Part shown: positions 1-10,949 of the stretch, in pieces
How the letters are laid out: every line of letters starts with the position of its first letter
How positions within the stretch are numbered: the first letter of the stretch is position 1
Source of the DNA: Effrenium voratum
Lineage: Eukaryota > Sar > Dinophyceae > Suessiales > Symbiodiniaceae
Length of the DNA: 64,000 bases
Reading direction: 5' to 3'
NCBI GenBank assembly: GCA_963377175.1
Contig: CAUJNA010001024.1
Location: forward strand, 575,956-639,955
The notes under the pieces: generated by a model
Databases searched by the model: none
The model's input: only the letters and a program-made list of their open reading frames with translations
What the model was told of the DNA's origin: nothing
Position numbers and translations under genes: made by a program

Positions 1-85
1 CAAGGCCACTGCCGGCTTTGGGCCCCAGGAGTCGCACGATGGCTTGGGCTGAATGTGTCCAGCCAAGATTGATGCTGGCAGGGTT

Positions 86-225
86 GGCTGAAGGCCTTCC
101 CTGCGGGTGTTTGTGTGCAAACCACACCGTGCCAGTGTTTTGGCTGAAGGCCTTGCACTGGGGGTGTTTGTGCGCAGTCAACACCATGGCAGTGTTTTTG
201 GCTGAAGGCCTTACACTGCTTGTGA
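86..225. repeat. Short tandem repeat, 56-58 bp unit, about 2.5 copies
   Basis: Units begin GGCTGAAGGCCTT at 86, 142 and 200 and share GGGTGTTTGTG plus a GCCAGTGTTTT/GGCAGTGTTTT end. Copies differ by several substitutions, so the array is not recent. No protein match is evident. Confidence 0.8.
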
Positions 226-660
226 TTTGCCAACGCTGACATTCAATCCGCAGTCACAGACTGAAGTTAGAGAGAGGCAGCCTAGAAAGGGTGCTCGCAG
301 CTTACCGTGATAATATGTCCAGCCTACTTGCAAGCAACCCGTCTTATGAAACATGGGTGTTTCAGACAACAAGACCTCCAAAACCTGCAGGCGAGGGGAT
401 TCTTAGGTGAGTTTCTCTAAATGGTGGACCTGTTGGTTGGAGTTCAAAGGGAGACTACCCTTCCTCCAACAAGCATGGCACCTGTGGGAGGGTACTCGGA
501 AGAGCAGTTTCCTTTCAAAGGAACCCCCTGTGAGGTGCTATGTTAGTTGGAGGGAGGGTAACAGGAAGCCAATCAAGGGGATCCCTATTGTGAGAAACAC
601 CCAGATGCGTCTCCTTCGAAACGAAGCCGCAAGGCCATCGGCCCAGAACTCGCTCGCTAG
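226..660. other. No gene recognised; upstream or intronic sequence
   Basis: All frames are short and show no family signal. It contains GGTTGGAG/GGAGGGTA motifs reminiscent of introner-like ends (about 410-560) but no complete element. The AG at 659-660 is the likely acceptor of the ankyrin exon at 661. Confidence 0.5.
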
Positions 661-763
661 GGCCAGCATCCAGATCTCGCCTTCACACCGCTGGACGTGA
701 ACCACGCGGACTTGGGGGGGCCGACGCCTTATGAAGCCCAAAGTGCGGCTTCGCAAGCGCTAG
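661..763 (+). CDS. Exon with ankyrin repeat (first recognised exon of ankyrin-C2 gene)
   Basis: The frame from 661 reads through DVNHADLGGPTPYEAQ, which fits the end of one ankyrin repeat (GADVNxxD) and the start of the next (GxTPxxxA). Ankyrin repeats are protein-binding helical modules. The acceptor is CTCGCTAG|G; donors could be CTAG|GTGGCC at 764 or CAA|GCGCTA a little earlier. The next recognised exon (4268) is about 17 residues further along the repeat pattern than a direct join allows, so one small exon is probably missed in the 3.5-kb intron. An introner-like element lies just inside that intron at 790. Confidence 0.65.
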
Positions 764-789
764 GTGGCCGTTTCAAACAAAGGCCATTT

Positions 790-900
790 GGGTGTGTCTT
801 TTCTTGAAGGTACCCGTTTTTGGTGGTTTTACAGGGAAACCAAGGGAAAATTACCATCCTATTTTTTCTTTGGGGGGGAGGGCCCTAAAGAAGACACCGC
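790..900 (+). mobile_element. Introner-like element, family B
   Basis: It starts GGGTGTGTCTTTTCTTGAAG and ends with AAGAAGACACC in inverted orientation, giving imperfect terminal inverted repeats (GGTGTGTCTT / GGCGGTGTCTTCTTT). The middle has the family's GGTTTT..GGGAAACC palindrome. It lies within 30 bases of the predicted donor of the 661-763 exon. Length is about 110 bp with no coding capacity. Confidence 0.6.
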
Positions 901-3900
901 CATTTCTTGGATGCTGGCATCGGGCCCCCATGGAGCCATCCCTTATGTGGCTTTGTTGCATGTGTATCCCATCCAGAAAAAAATATTGGCGCGGGAACAT
1001 ACCTCTCAATGGTTGGTTTGCCTTTAGTCGTGCTTGAAAACCACCCCAAGAAAGGTGCTTCAACGAAAAGGGGCACCCGGGTTACAATGTCAGAGGTTCT
1101 TATATTGCCCCTGCTGCATCATCGTGGCCGTTCACAAGGGGTTCCCATGAATTGGTGTACTGTTCGATGCGAAATGCAATGATGCCTGTATGATCGTTTG
1201 GGCATGTCTCAAAATTGGCGCACCCCCAAAACAGGATTCCATTTCCCTGTGGATTCCATTTAAACCAACCCAAAGAGGATCCTGAACAAAAGAGACACCA
1301 GTGTCCTGCCTTTTTTTTAAACATCGCCTCTGGGGGCCAGTGACAAAGAGAGCATCCTTGACGTGGGGCAGAGTAGAGACACCTGGAATGGGCACAACTG
1401 TTAGAAACAGCAAGCCGATATGTGCGGGTTTGACCTGCCAGTCTTGCTCATCTCCCAATCTAGGTCATGTGTGTGTGTGTGTGTGCGCGTGTGTTGGCAA
1501 GTACGGCAGCCACGGCAGAACTCTGCTTATGTTTGAGCAGTTCTAAGGAGCAGACTCGTGAATACATATGCCACACACTTGGAGGAAGTGGCTGCAGTTG
1601 GAGCCACCTCATACCCGCCATGATTTTTCATGGTTGAAACCCCGAAACGAAAAAGAACGGCGGCTGGTGCACAGAAAACTCGCAACCAAAAGAATGTCCA
1701 CCGAAGGCTCCTCCATAAATGCCAAGCTAAATGTCCACCAATCCAGTTTCTATATCCAACTCTCAAACTGCGCTGCTGAGGGTCAACGCGCTCTGCGTGG
1801 CTGCCAGGGAAGGGTGGTCCCGGCCTGGTTCATCGAGAGTCGGCCCCTTTGGGTTTGGGTGAAAAAAACACACACACCAGAATTGGTTTGGATGAAACCC
1901 TGACAACGATACGGAAATTCAGCCAAGAGCCCCTTTTTTCGTGGTTTTTTGGGGGGTTCGAATCCAAAGGACCAGTGTCGCTGTGATTGAAATGGATGCC
2001 ATTTGTGGTGCACCCGTACCATGGCTTGCTGTGGATCAGGGATAAACTTGCGAGCTTTATGCTTTGGGTTTGAGACCACGTCGTGAATCTGTGGGAGGGA
2101 CCTGTCACTATTTGGGCATTGCTGATTTATATCGCACAGTGGAGTGACCTCGCGCACCCCCTTTGTGGCATTTTGCTCCATAGATGTGCCAGGACGAGAA
2201 CACCTGGCTGCTTAGGTTCTCGGCTTCCTCCGCCCCCTCAAGTATTGAAGTGTTGAGACAACCATGGTAAGGGTTCCTGTGCAGGGATTCACGTCCACGA
2301 CCCGCATGCAAATCGCGTGGATTGAGAGAACAGGTTACTTTGGCCGCCAGGGTCAGGCGAGTTGAAGAACTGAGATCGCCTTGATGTTTGCAGCCCAGCC
2401 CGATCGGATCTTCGCACACCCGCAAACTCTTTTTTTGAAGATGGGCTACCAATGTTGGGCAGAACACATGTTTAGTTGATTTGTTCCCAAGAAGAATGTT
2501 ATTCGCTTACCAGGTATGAGGCGCACACAATTCTGCACAAATCTGAAGGCTGTGCGACTAAGCTTTGCGACAAACCTGGACTTTTGTGTTGCTTTGTTCG
2601 AGTGCAGAAAGGGGTTTGGCGATCAGTCAGAGGGCAGAGACGTGCCCCCCATGCCGCACAGAATCGCGCAACTGTTCTCTCCCCTAGCTGCAATGACCGC
2701 TCAAGATGCTGTTGCCGGGGCGATGGGCATGTCTATGCGCATCTTGTCATAGCGTGCCAGCCAAATCAACCCCCCCATGTCTTTTGAGCCAAGAGCCCCC
2801 CCCCCCCCCCCGTTTGCCCCGCGTTTGGGGCCGAAGAACCCAAATTCACAGGCACTGGCAGCTGTTGCCCTCACTGGTACTGTCCGGCTCCAACACTGCT
2901 GCAAAGGCGCGAAGCCAAGCGACAGCTCGCTGCGGTTGGTCTGGGGTCCTCAACGGATACACCCACCGAACCACATGGTTTATAAGAGGATCCTCAAAAT
3001 CAGCTGGCAAAAAGGATTTGTGAACTGGCCCAAATGTATCCTTTAAGCGAGTCGTTGATGGCAAGTTTGTCTTCAAGCATTGGTTGGAGAGGGTCGCTCA
3101 CATGTGGCTCCTTTTGCCTGTCCAACTGCGAAGGCTCGGATGTTATTCGCCAAAGGCAAGGCCAATTGTGGGACAGAGTCAACCAATGAGTTTACTAGCT
3201 GGGGATGCTTCTGTCGTGTTTTTATTATCCGGTCTCCCTAATCATAAAACGCACCCCCCCAATCTTTAAAGAACATCCCATGAAGAAAAGCAATAACAAG
3301 CTGTTGTTAGGGCTGTTGTGTTTGGAAGTACCCCCCCCTTTTAAAGGTCCCGAAACCGTTCACAAACGGTTGGTTCAGCAGGGCATGTAAATGTAAATTG
3401 TTCTTTCCAACATAGTGCTTGCTGACAGGGTCCCCTAACGCGACTGGAGGAGAGGTCGGCGGGCAAAGTCGCTAGTCTAGTACTCGTTTAGAATTGCCCT
3501 ATTCTTTTTTAGAATTGGGCCCGCTGGGAGTTTGAAAGCATGCTTGATTGATTATCAGGGGATATTGATTCTTAGAGGGAAGATATTATGTCTCTCGATG
3601 CAATGAGGTCTGAAAAGTAGTCAACTTCTGTATGCGTGTGTGTCTCTCTCTCTCTCTCTCGCTCAATTTGCTGGTTGTGAGGGACGATTGCCCAGAGCTC
3701 GATGGACTGTGATTGAGGATAACCAACCACTTCTTGTTTGGCACAGAATTCCATGCAGGCCAGCGGGTGTTGGATGAAACTATTCGTGGTGGCACTTGGA
3801 TTGTGGTACCTGTGCCTTGCTGGCACGTCCGCAGAAAATGGCCATGCATTGAATCAGGGACCATGACCATCGCCTGTTGGAATTCCAACTTCGCCGGATT

Positions 3901-4267
3901 CCGTGGAGGGACGCACGTCTTCAGGTGCTCGCATTGCCTTTTGCCAGTTGATCCTGGTAAGGTGCTATGCAATATCAAACCGGCTTTGCGGTGCGTAAGC
4001 TATCATAAAGTTTGTAGAAGCCATCAAAACCATCCCAACATATGTTCAGTTGGTGAACCTTGGATTGGACAAAGGGCTTTCAGCTTGTGGCAACCATCAA
4101 CACCTTTATTTGCTTAAGAGTATTTTGTATTTTCCCTTGCTTTAAAAGGAATTCCTCATACTGGTTTTCTTTCCTGGGGCCTGAACCAAATGGAAGAAGA
4201 TGAGGCTGGGAGGAAGCTTTGGTTTTGCCCTTGCCAGCTTGCAGAGTGTCCACTTGGCTCGTGCCAG
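901..4267. other. Large intron or intergenic stretch, no convincing exon
   Basis: It contains a GT run at about 1469-1490, a pure C run at about 2798-2811, and a TC run at about 3641-3661. Short open frames occur (for example around 2690-2750 and, on the minus strand, around 2850-2960), but none has a recognisable domain or a clear pair of splice sites. A missing small ankyrin exon should lie here. Confidence 0.5.
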
Positions 4268-4326
4268 GATCGTGACGGCTTCACGGCGGTGCACTGGGCA
4301 GCCATGGAGGACGAAGCTTTGACCAT
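4268..4326 (+). CDS. Ankyrin-repeat exon
   Basis: Translation DRDGFTAVHWAAMEDEAL matches the ankyrin helix-1 signature DxxGxTALHxAA. The acceptor is GTGCCAG|G. The donor is inferred as GC (ACCAT|GCCAGG). Joining at that point to the exon at 4605 gives exactly the 15 residues expected between the HxAA and the loop of a canonical repeat, and the phase (2 to 1) is preserved. Use of a GC donor is common in dinoflagellates. Confidence 0.8.
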
Positions 4327-4604
4327 GCCAGGGGGCCCAAATTGCCAAAGCACAGCGCTTTGCGCAAAGAAAGCAACGCGCAGAGCGGGTCTGATCCAAA
4401 CTGCTTCTTGGCTTGCTCTGCGAGTGGTCTGAATAGCATCTACAGCAATCAGATTGCGTCCACCGAAATTCACCTTTGCGGAGATTTTTTTTTTTTTAAC
4501 AAAAAGTGGGGACCAGCACCCCAAGGTTTGCGGAGAGCAATCCCCTAAGGCAGGAAACCTTCCGCCCTTCCACCCCCGGCCGCTTTCTGCGGCCTGGCAC
4601 TCAG

Positions 4605-4653
4605 GAAGGCCTTGCTGGACTTGGGCCTCGATGCGAATGCCAAGGACTTCAAG
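4605..4653 (+). CDS. Ankyrin-repeat exon
   Basis: It reads KALLDLGLDANAKDFK, the second helix and loop of an ankyrin repeat (vkLLLdxGADvNAkD). The acceptor is GCACTCAG|G. The inferred donor is AAG|GCGCCT (GC type). Joined in phase 0 to the exon at 5931, it continues directly into GWTPLMHA, as the repeat pattern demands. Confidence 0.8.
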
Positions 4654-5930
4654 GCGCCTTCGCAGCGGGGGATGCGGAGCCTATTCTGCTTGATGGGTTT
4701 CACACTTTTCTAGGGCTACCTTCCATTTCCATTTTTTCCAGGGGGCATCCCAGGGAAAACGGCTGGTTGTTGTTGGGAAACTGGGAAACATGTTACATTC
4801 TTGCTTATTGTGGTTTAGTGGTTGAAATCCAACCACCTAACTGCTGAATTTTAAATTGTTGCTCCCTTTCCACCGTCAACCAAGCCTTCTGCTTGATAGG
4901 TTCCCCACTTTGAGTTGGTCAACCAATCAACCAAATCCAAAGAAGTCTCACCTCATAGCTGGGTCTGAGGGCTAAAAGGGAAGCCGCGGGGACATGTTTG
5001 CGAGCCAACGGAAGCCGAAGCCATGTGGCAAAGCCATGTCCTCTGGCAAGTTGAGATTCAGATGGATGCTGGCTTGGCTTGTTGCCTCGCTTTGTTACGG
5101 CCTTTTGGTATGCTCATGGTTCGATGTTTCAAGGATGGCCTTGTTGGTTGTGTGTACAGTGCTTGGTCGGTTGCTTTCTCCTCCAAGTTGGCGGCTGAAC
5201 TTGCATGTAACTCCTTCAAGGGGGGCCTTTTCTGGGCTTGCACATCAAGTCTCTCTAGTTTGACAAATCGGTATGGGTCAAAATTATTCCAGGAAATTCC
5301 ACCGCAGGTGTTAGTGCATGTTTCCATTTACCAGGGTTCGATGCTGGGTACCTATCTTTGGCCCACAGCCAAATCGTGTTTGTTTCTGTTCACAAGGTCG
5401 ATTTGCTGGTTCTACTGACCTGCACGCGCTGGGTCCCGAGGTATCCCGGCCAAATGCAGTAGCAGATTCTTTGGGCTGACGCCCAGACGTGTGTTTCTAA
5501 TGCTGAAACTGTTTCTTTCTTCTTCTTTTTTTTCGGGAAACCAAACGCAAGCAGCCCATATTTTGACAATTTGAGGGTTCCCACTCGTTCCTCCCTCAGC
5601 TGATCTGGGCTCAGGACGACTCCCATGATATGGCTGTGTCTTTTTTGAGGACTTTCAGAAATGTTTTTTCTCCTTCTGTTGTCCTTTTAAAAGGGGCACC
5701 CTCAGAAAACTCACTTGTCCAACGCGATCCTTTTGACCTTTTGGTTTTCCTATGTTGGTCTATGTTTAGCCATGGCACCAAAAGGTGAACCCTATTTCCA
5801 GGTCCTTTGGGCAAGCGTCAGAAAAGACCACTCTGTTTGGCTACCCCCAATTGGCTCGGGGATATGAACTTTCGGCTCACCCAGCCACTTCCCCACGTGC
5901 GGAAAAGAGTGCCGAAAAATCATTCGCCAG
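4654..5930. other. Intron with no recognised exon
   Basis: It includes a pyrimidine-rich tract at about 5515-5535 and a possible family-B fragment at about 5634-5705 (TGTGTCTTTTTTGAGG followed by AAAAGGGGCACCCTC). The protein frames at about 5000-5400 are open but show no recognisable motif. Confidence 0.5.
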
Positions 5931-5972
5931 GGATGGACTCCCTTGATGCACGCCTGCGCCCGCGGAGCGGAT
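5931..5972 (+). CDS. Ankyrin-repeat exon, 14 codons
   Basis: It reads GWTPLMHACARGAD, a textbook ankyrin TPLHxA core. The acceptor is ATTCGCCAG|G. The donor is taken as GAT|GTCCGC, because joining there to 7067 yields the normal repeat length; a later donor (CCAAG|GTTGTT, 5987) breaks the frame with the next exon. At 42 bases it is far too short for gene finders that need a start codon. Confidence 0.75.
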
Positions 5973-6019
5973 GTCCGCCCGCCAAGGTTGTTTTTTCATC
6001 GCCTAGATGGGTGGCTCGT

Positions 6020-6105
6020 CTGGCTTTTTGAGGGTACCCCTTTTGGCGATAAAGGAACCATGAGAAGAACAAACAGAAAACAGGTGGCCCCCCTAAAATC
6101 AGAAA
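6020..6105 (+). mobile_element. Introner-like element, family B (degenerate)
   Basis: It has GGCTTTTTGAGGGTACCCC at the left and GGCCCCCCTAAAATC toward the right, with a central AAAGGAACC. This resembles family B (CTTTTTTGAGGGTACCCC). It sits in the intron after the ankyrin exon at 5931. The inverted-repeat ends are poorly kept. Confidence 0.4.
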
Positions 6106-6577
6106 GATGTCGGACACACCCGTAAGCGTGCGGTTTGAGGATGTCCTGAAATTAGGGACAGGATCAATGAAAGCCACAAGGGAATCAGCCATCTTAGGAA
6201 ATACCCAGTGTTTTACATTTCAGGCAGGCCGAGGATGTATGCGAACCTCGTTGCCTTTTCTCAGAGTTTCCAACGTGGGAGTCATTGGTGACGTATATCT
6301 GTAAATCAACCTTACCTCTTAAAGACACAACTTTTCAACTTTTTGGGTAACATGGGCTATATGTCCGTAAAAGATTAACTTCCCCAGGGCTTGGAGTTTT
6401 AAGGGGTAAGCAACTGGCGCTTCCATCCTTTTCCGATACCGCCGGAGGGGATTTTCAAGCCAAGTCCTCCAGGATCAGATTCGATTGGCGAGCGAGCCTG
6501 CAGGTCGAAGACTTCTTCAGTTTCTGGGCTTGATATTATCATGTTTCAAACTCATAACCCCCTTTTTATCTTGAATC

Positions 6578-6675
6578 CCAGCCATCCGGTTCCTTAGCTT
6601 TTTGGCCTTTTAGTGTTTAGTGGGGATTTCCATTTAACCCCCTAAAAGTCAAACTTTTATCTGAGGACAGCCCAG
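6578..6675 (+). mobile_element. Introner-like element, family A
   Basis: It has the family core: CCAGCCATCCGGTTCCTTAG, then TTTTAGTGTTTAGTGGGG, a hairpin partner CCCCCTAAAAG, and the end CTGAGGACAGCCCAG. The last CAG could act as a splice acceptor, but no exon is recognised directly after this copy. Confidence 0.7.
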
Positions 6676-7066
6676 TTATGAATCTGGGGGGTGTCCTTGT
6701 CGTTTGTATTGAGGGTTCCTGAGGGCCCCTCGCTGGTGAATAACTGTGGGGAACAACTCAACCCCGATTTATGACGCGGGTGTCCCTGGTTTTGCTGGCA
6801 GTTCATCACTTTAGGCAAACACCGCCCAAAATAAGCACGCGTTTGCGAATCTGGGATCAGCATTAGTGGAAAACAACGGACTGTTTGGCGCGAGAGTTGA
6901 AGAAGGGAGTAGTCACAGTCAGAGTTCCATGTTTGTTTAGCCCTTTGCGGGAATCAACCAACCCTGGGTTGAAGTCTGCGGGCCATGGGAAAGGTAACCC
7001 CCCCCACACAAAAGAAAGCTACTGGGAGTTGAGATCCCGGGTTCGTTCCTCCAGATGGAGTGCCAG

Positions 7067-7120
7067 GAAGTGGTCCGCGTGCTTGTTGACTTCTCTGCAG
7101 AGATCGATGCCCGCAATTGG
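7067..7120 (+). CDS. Ankyrin-repeat exon, 18 codons
   Basis: It reads EVVRVLVDFSAEIDARNW, the second-helix and loop part of an ankyrin repeat (EVVrlLldxGAdidArd). The acceptor is GTGCCAG|G and the donor is TTGG|GTCTTG. Phase 0 on both sides. Directly joined, the preceding exon and this one give a 16-residue spacing between HxAC and the loop, equal to the consensus. Confidence 0.8.
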
Positions 7121-7448
7121 GTCTTGCCGGCGGGTTGTTGGCGGACGTTGTGCACTTGTGAGTCCAGCCTTTTATGTTGCTTCGACGTTTTTCGCATATG
7201 GCAAGGCAAAACCCGATCTATGACTGCAAGAATGATTGAAAACTGACAAAACATGTGTGAGCCCAGCTGAGGTCAGTAGCAGAAGCGCCCTGCATGACGG
7301 GTGGCAAGCACAAGGAAGGGCAAAGAGCCAACGAAGGCTAGGTTTGTGCGCCTGAACAGCTTTATTCCTGAAGCACGGCCACTTTGCACGCTGTCCCTGC
7401 TCTGTTTGTGCATGCGCGCGCATCATACGCAACTGCTGTCTTTCTTTG

Positions 7449-7680
7449 CGTGTGTGTGTGTGTGTGTGTGAGTGTGTTGCGGCTGTGGGTGTTTATGTGT
7501 GAGTGTGGGCCTGGGTGTGGGTGCGTGTCTCATTTGACCCGTCCCATGTCTGTGTGTGTGTGTGCCGACACATGATATTATTCACGTACAAATGCATTTA
7601 AGCGTACTATACATATATATATATAATATATATATATACACACACATCTAGACTATGATATATATATATATATATATACG
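7449..7680. repeat. GT and AT microsatellites
   Basis: GT-rich runs lie at about 7449-7575. AT runs follow at about 7611-7640 and 7659-7678. They lie within the intron between ankyrin exons 7067-7120 and 7948-8021. Confidence 0.9.
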
Positions 7681-7947
7681 TGCATGTTCATATCGCCCCC
7701 CCGCCCCCACCCATGGATCTGCCGTGTTGCAGTGTTGCCTCACCATCTCCACCCCATTCTTCATTGGGTAGCAGTAACCATGGGCACTCAGTCTCAACGT
7801 ACAGCAACTATCGCCAGGTCCTTGGAGAAACTCAGAAAACACTTGCATTGAAAACCACCCCGAAAGGGCACCCCTAAACACAAGTCCTACCCAGCACCGA
7901 CCGACCAACGCATCGCGTGGCCACTCTGCTGCCGGGAATCGTGGCAG

Positions 7948-8021
7948 GACGGCGACACGGCGCTGCAGATCACACAGCGGCGGCGAGATCCGCCAGACGT
8001 GGTGGCTGTGACGAAGGACGG
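7948..8021 (+). CDS. Ankyrin-repeat exon (last recognised repeat)
   Basis: It reads DGDTALQITQRRRDPPDVV, which matches the start of an ankyrin repeat (DGdTALxlA) directly after the ARNW of the preceding exon, in phase 0. The acceptor is CGTGGCAG|G. The 3' limit is uncertain: GACGG|GTCCTG is drawn here, but an earlier GC donor is possible. With the exons upstream this makes at least four ankyrin repeats. Confidence 0.75.
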
Positions 8022-8461
8022 GTCCTGGATGTTGGTCACTTTTTGGGAAGACCGTTTCAGTGGCAAACAGCAAGTGCGGACTTGCTTGGTCCACTCAGGA
8101 AGTCTGTGTTTGACGTTTGCAAGTCTAGATCTATGGCACAGCTTAACCGGGTGAGACGAAAGCGAACCTACCATTTGCAGGAGCTTCGTCAATGTCAGTC
8201 AACATTTCCCGTGTGTCTCCCACATTGCTCAAGTAGAGCCAGCATTTCTGACTACTTGGGTTTGTTTTAACATGGCCGTATGTTGTCAATGGCATTTGCA
8301 AGCAACCATGTTTTAGGCTTTTTACTTGCACGATCCCTTAAAGGTTAGCTTTTGGGCCATGTTACAACTCACCTTCACAAACTGATTTGGAGAGTCTCCT
8401 TATAAGACTGATGTTTTTGAATGTTTGCTTGTATCAAGCACCAGCCGTAGTTGTCCAGGCC

Positions 8462-8519
8462 CGTGCTGACGAGGACATTGCCTATGGACTGTCAGCAAGA
8501 TGTGGGAGATTGTTTAGGT
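8462..8519 (+). CDS. Candidate small exon, unrecognised
   Basis: A frame reading ARADEDIAYGLSAR follows GTTGTCCAG|G and ends near TTTAG|GTGTAT. The splice signals are good. Phase with the flanking exons is unresolved and no family was recognised. It lies in the gap where at least one exon is needed between the ankyrin and C2 regions. Confidence 0.35.
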
Positions 8520-8699
8520 GTATCCTGGCAGGAACCCTGTTCAAGGATAATTCCATGAGTGCCTGTTTTGAGGGTACTCTTTGCAGCTTGGTTTAAAGGG
8601 ACACCACAAGAACTTGCTGGTGCTCTAGGGAAGGGAATGAACCTGGGGGTTCCTTGAAAGAAAACCACCAGTTGCATGGGTCATGTCTCATTCCGTGCC

Positions 8700-8850
8700 G
8701 ATTTCGCTGCAAGAGAAACCCCTGCTTCCGCCCATCCATCCGCGCCCACGTCCAAAAGCCTCGTCTCTTCGATGTCCGTGAGGACATCCTGCTGGATGGC
8801 ATCATGACGAGCGCTGAGCCCGCCGGGTCCCAATCCAACCGCTTCGCGAG
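8700..8850 (+). CDS. Candidate exon, GC-rich, frame uncertain
   Basis: One frame reads KPRLFDVREDILLDGIMTSA and stays open to a good donor, TTCGCGAG|GTGTCG. A second frame (TPASAHPSAPTSKS) is also open over the first half and could end at GAT|GTCCGT. The start is unclear because the upstream AG is not followed by G. It may provide the missing link to the C2 exons. Confidence 0.4.
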
Positions 8851-9478
8851 GTGTCGACGCCTTGCTAGGGGTTGGTTAAAAGGAACGTCAACAGGGACTC
8901 CATCAATTTTGGGTCCCCCAATTTTGACAACAGGAGGTAAATTCGGTGCACTACCCCCCTTGTCTATCTTGGAATAGTCAAACCATGGAACCATGCTCGC
9001 TTGCGATTTGGTGTGAGGAATTCCAGCTTGTCGGGGGTCTTTGCGCCCAACATGTCAATTCATTAATGACCCGTTCACTACTCACCCAGAAGCTCCCGAA
9101 AAAACCCTGTTAAAAGCCTCCAGAGCAGACATGACATCATGTTTGTCCTCTTTCGATTGGACGGTGGGCAACTTCAACCCACCGTTCGGCTGTGCGGCTG
9201 TGCGGCTTTTTGAGTTGGGCCTGGGTACACAAGCAGAGCGGTATCAAAAGCCTGACGTGGCTGGCTTGTTCGAAGGGCTGGCACGTCTGAGGTGCGGCAC
9301 ACGGCTTCCCTGATAGACAGCTCCGGCTGATTGGTGCAGTTAAACAGGAGGTTGCCACAAAGGGGTTCGGGGTTTGGAGCATTCCAAGTTTTAGGATTGG
9401 CAGCCTTTCCAAACGGAATTCCAAACCGGGCTGTGGTTTCACCCTGAACTTTGTGACTTTAATCCTTCCGCATTTCAG

Positions 9479-9542
9479 GCCAAGGGCTCGGTGAAGGCTC
9501 ATGGGCACATGATGGTCTCTGTCCTGGAGGCGCGACTGCCGG
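9479..9542 (+). CDS. C2-like domain exon (first strand)
   Basis: It reads HGHMMVSVLEARLP, which fits the first strand of a C2 domain (lxVtVxEARxLp). C2 domains bind calcium, phospholipid or proteins at membranes. The acceptor is GCATTTCAG|G and the donor CCGG|GTGGCA; it leaves one base that joins perfectly to the exon at 10879, giving LEARLPAASWPKVNAYV. Key calcium-ligand aspartates of classical C2 domains are not obvious, so calcium binding is doubtful. Confidence 0.65.
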
Positions 9543-9930
9543 GTGGCACTTGAGTCATGTGGGTTCACCTGTCGGACTGATGAACCCATGGAAATGGTTG
9601 CGCGCACACACACACAGGCGCAACTGACAGAGCTACTGGTAGTTTTTTGTTCGTGTAGAGCGTAGTTACGTGCCGGGGGACAATCCAAAGTCCCACAACA
9701 TTCAAGGAACTTCCGCCATGCCCTCTTGGAGGCGGGAAATGAGCAAGCGGACTACGAGATTGGACATGATTGACTCCTCCACGTTCCACCCTTGCAAACT
9801 GTTTGGGGAGGATACCTGCAAACGCGCGCTCAAGGGTGTCGACGACATTTGCGCTTTGATGGTTTAGGGACTTGGAAGGGACAGTCCGGGACATTTGAAG
9901 AACGACATGTTGAACTCTACTGCTATTGGG

Positions 9931-10021
9931 TTGGATCTTTAGACTTTAACTTTTTGGGAACTCAAGGGGTTTTCCATTAAACCCACCAAAAGTTAAACTT
10001 TTTTTGCGGAGGGGTCAACAG
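9931..10021 (+). mobile_element. Introner-like element, family A (variant)
   Basis: It begins TTGGATCTTTAGACTTTAAC, has TTTTCCATTAAACCCACC and AAAAGTTAAACTTTTT, and ends GGTCAACAG. It shares the TTGGATnTTnGACTTTA start with the copy at 58480, suggesting a subfamily. It is in the intron between C2 exons 9479-9542 and 10879-10949. Confidence 0.6.
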
Positions 10022-10878
10022 CAACCAAGTTGAAAAGAACTAGCTATGGCTTGCACCCAGCAGTGACGAATTGGCGACACGACATTTGGTAGTTGTGGCA
10101 GGGCGAGAGCTGACGCCTGAATGACCCCTCAGCTTCAGGTCCCTGCACGCTCAAACACGTCGACGTAGACCCATGTTGATTAGGTTTGCTATAGTGTTGG
10201 TAGTATTGAAGTGCGAGTAACGGCCCCGCAGGCGACTGATCTATACCTGGAGGGCAAAACTGGCTTTGCCGCTGGCTCAGTGATTTCCTACACCTCCGGT
10301 CCCGACCTGGATTCAATCAAAAAGCACACACCCGCTCCTCCAAAATCCAGCTTGTAGGCTTCGTAAGAAGTCGTGAGGGCAAGACTACTTTGAAGGGTCA
10401 AAATGAGATCAGCTCTGATTTTTCAGGGATTTCGGAGACAGGCAGCTTGGAGTTCAGGTCCCAGTTGCAGACGACTTAGGTCCTTAGAGCAAAGGCAACT
10501 TCAGAGAATTGTTACCAGCTGGGAAGTGTTCGACACAACTGTCAGGCCCCGGTTTTGGTACCGACAGGCTGGGTTCCAACCATTGTTGGGTCCGTTTTTG
10601 GCCACATGCTGTCCAAACATGCTCTTTGAAGGGATTTGATTTGTCATTGTCACGCGTTGATGAGCCCGTATACTCTGACGCTGCTTTCGCAATCATGGGA
10701 GATGCCGTGCGCTTTTTGAAGGTCATAGGTGTCCCTTTGGTCACTTCGTTTGGTTGAACATGGCACTAGGTTTCAGTCCTTTTGTGGGTGAGTTTGGTTA
10801 GATCTAGATGGGTTCCACTGGTTTAGATTGTTTGGGGCCGTCTTGTCCAGGTCGCCTATGATTTCAGCTTGTTTACAG

Positions 10879-10949
10879 CAGCCTCATGGCCAAAGGTGAA
10901 TGCCTACGTGAACCTTCAGCTTCGAACCCAAAACGGCGCACGACCCCAG
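10879..10949 (+). CDS. C2-like domain exon (second strand)
   Basis: It reads ASWPKVNAYVNLQLRTQNG. KVNAYVNLQL aligns with the C2 SDPYVxvxl strand. The acceptor is GTTTACAG|CA, which restores the codon split after 9542; the donor is CCCAG|GCGGGG (GC type), ending in phase 0. This is one of the few exons here not starting with G. Confidence 0.65.

Noticed and set aside
1950..1972. GGTTCGAATCC, a tRNA T-loop-like motif
   Set aside because: No matching acceptor stem, D arm or anticodon arm around it.
4801..4860. Additional family A copy (GTGGTTTAGTGGTTGAAATC)
   Set aside because: Only the hairpin-like core is similar; both ends are missing.
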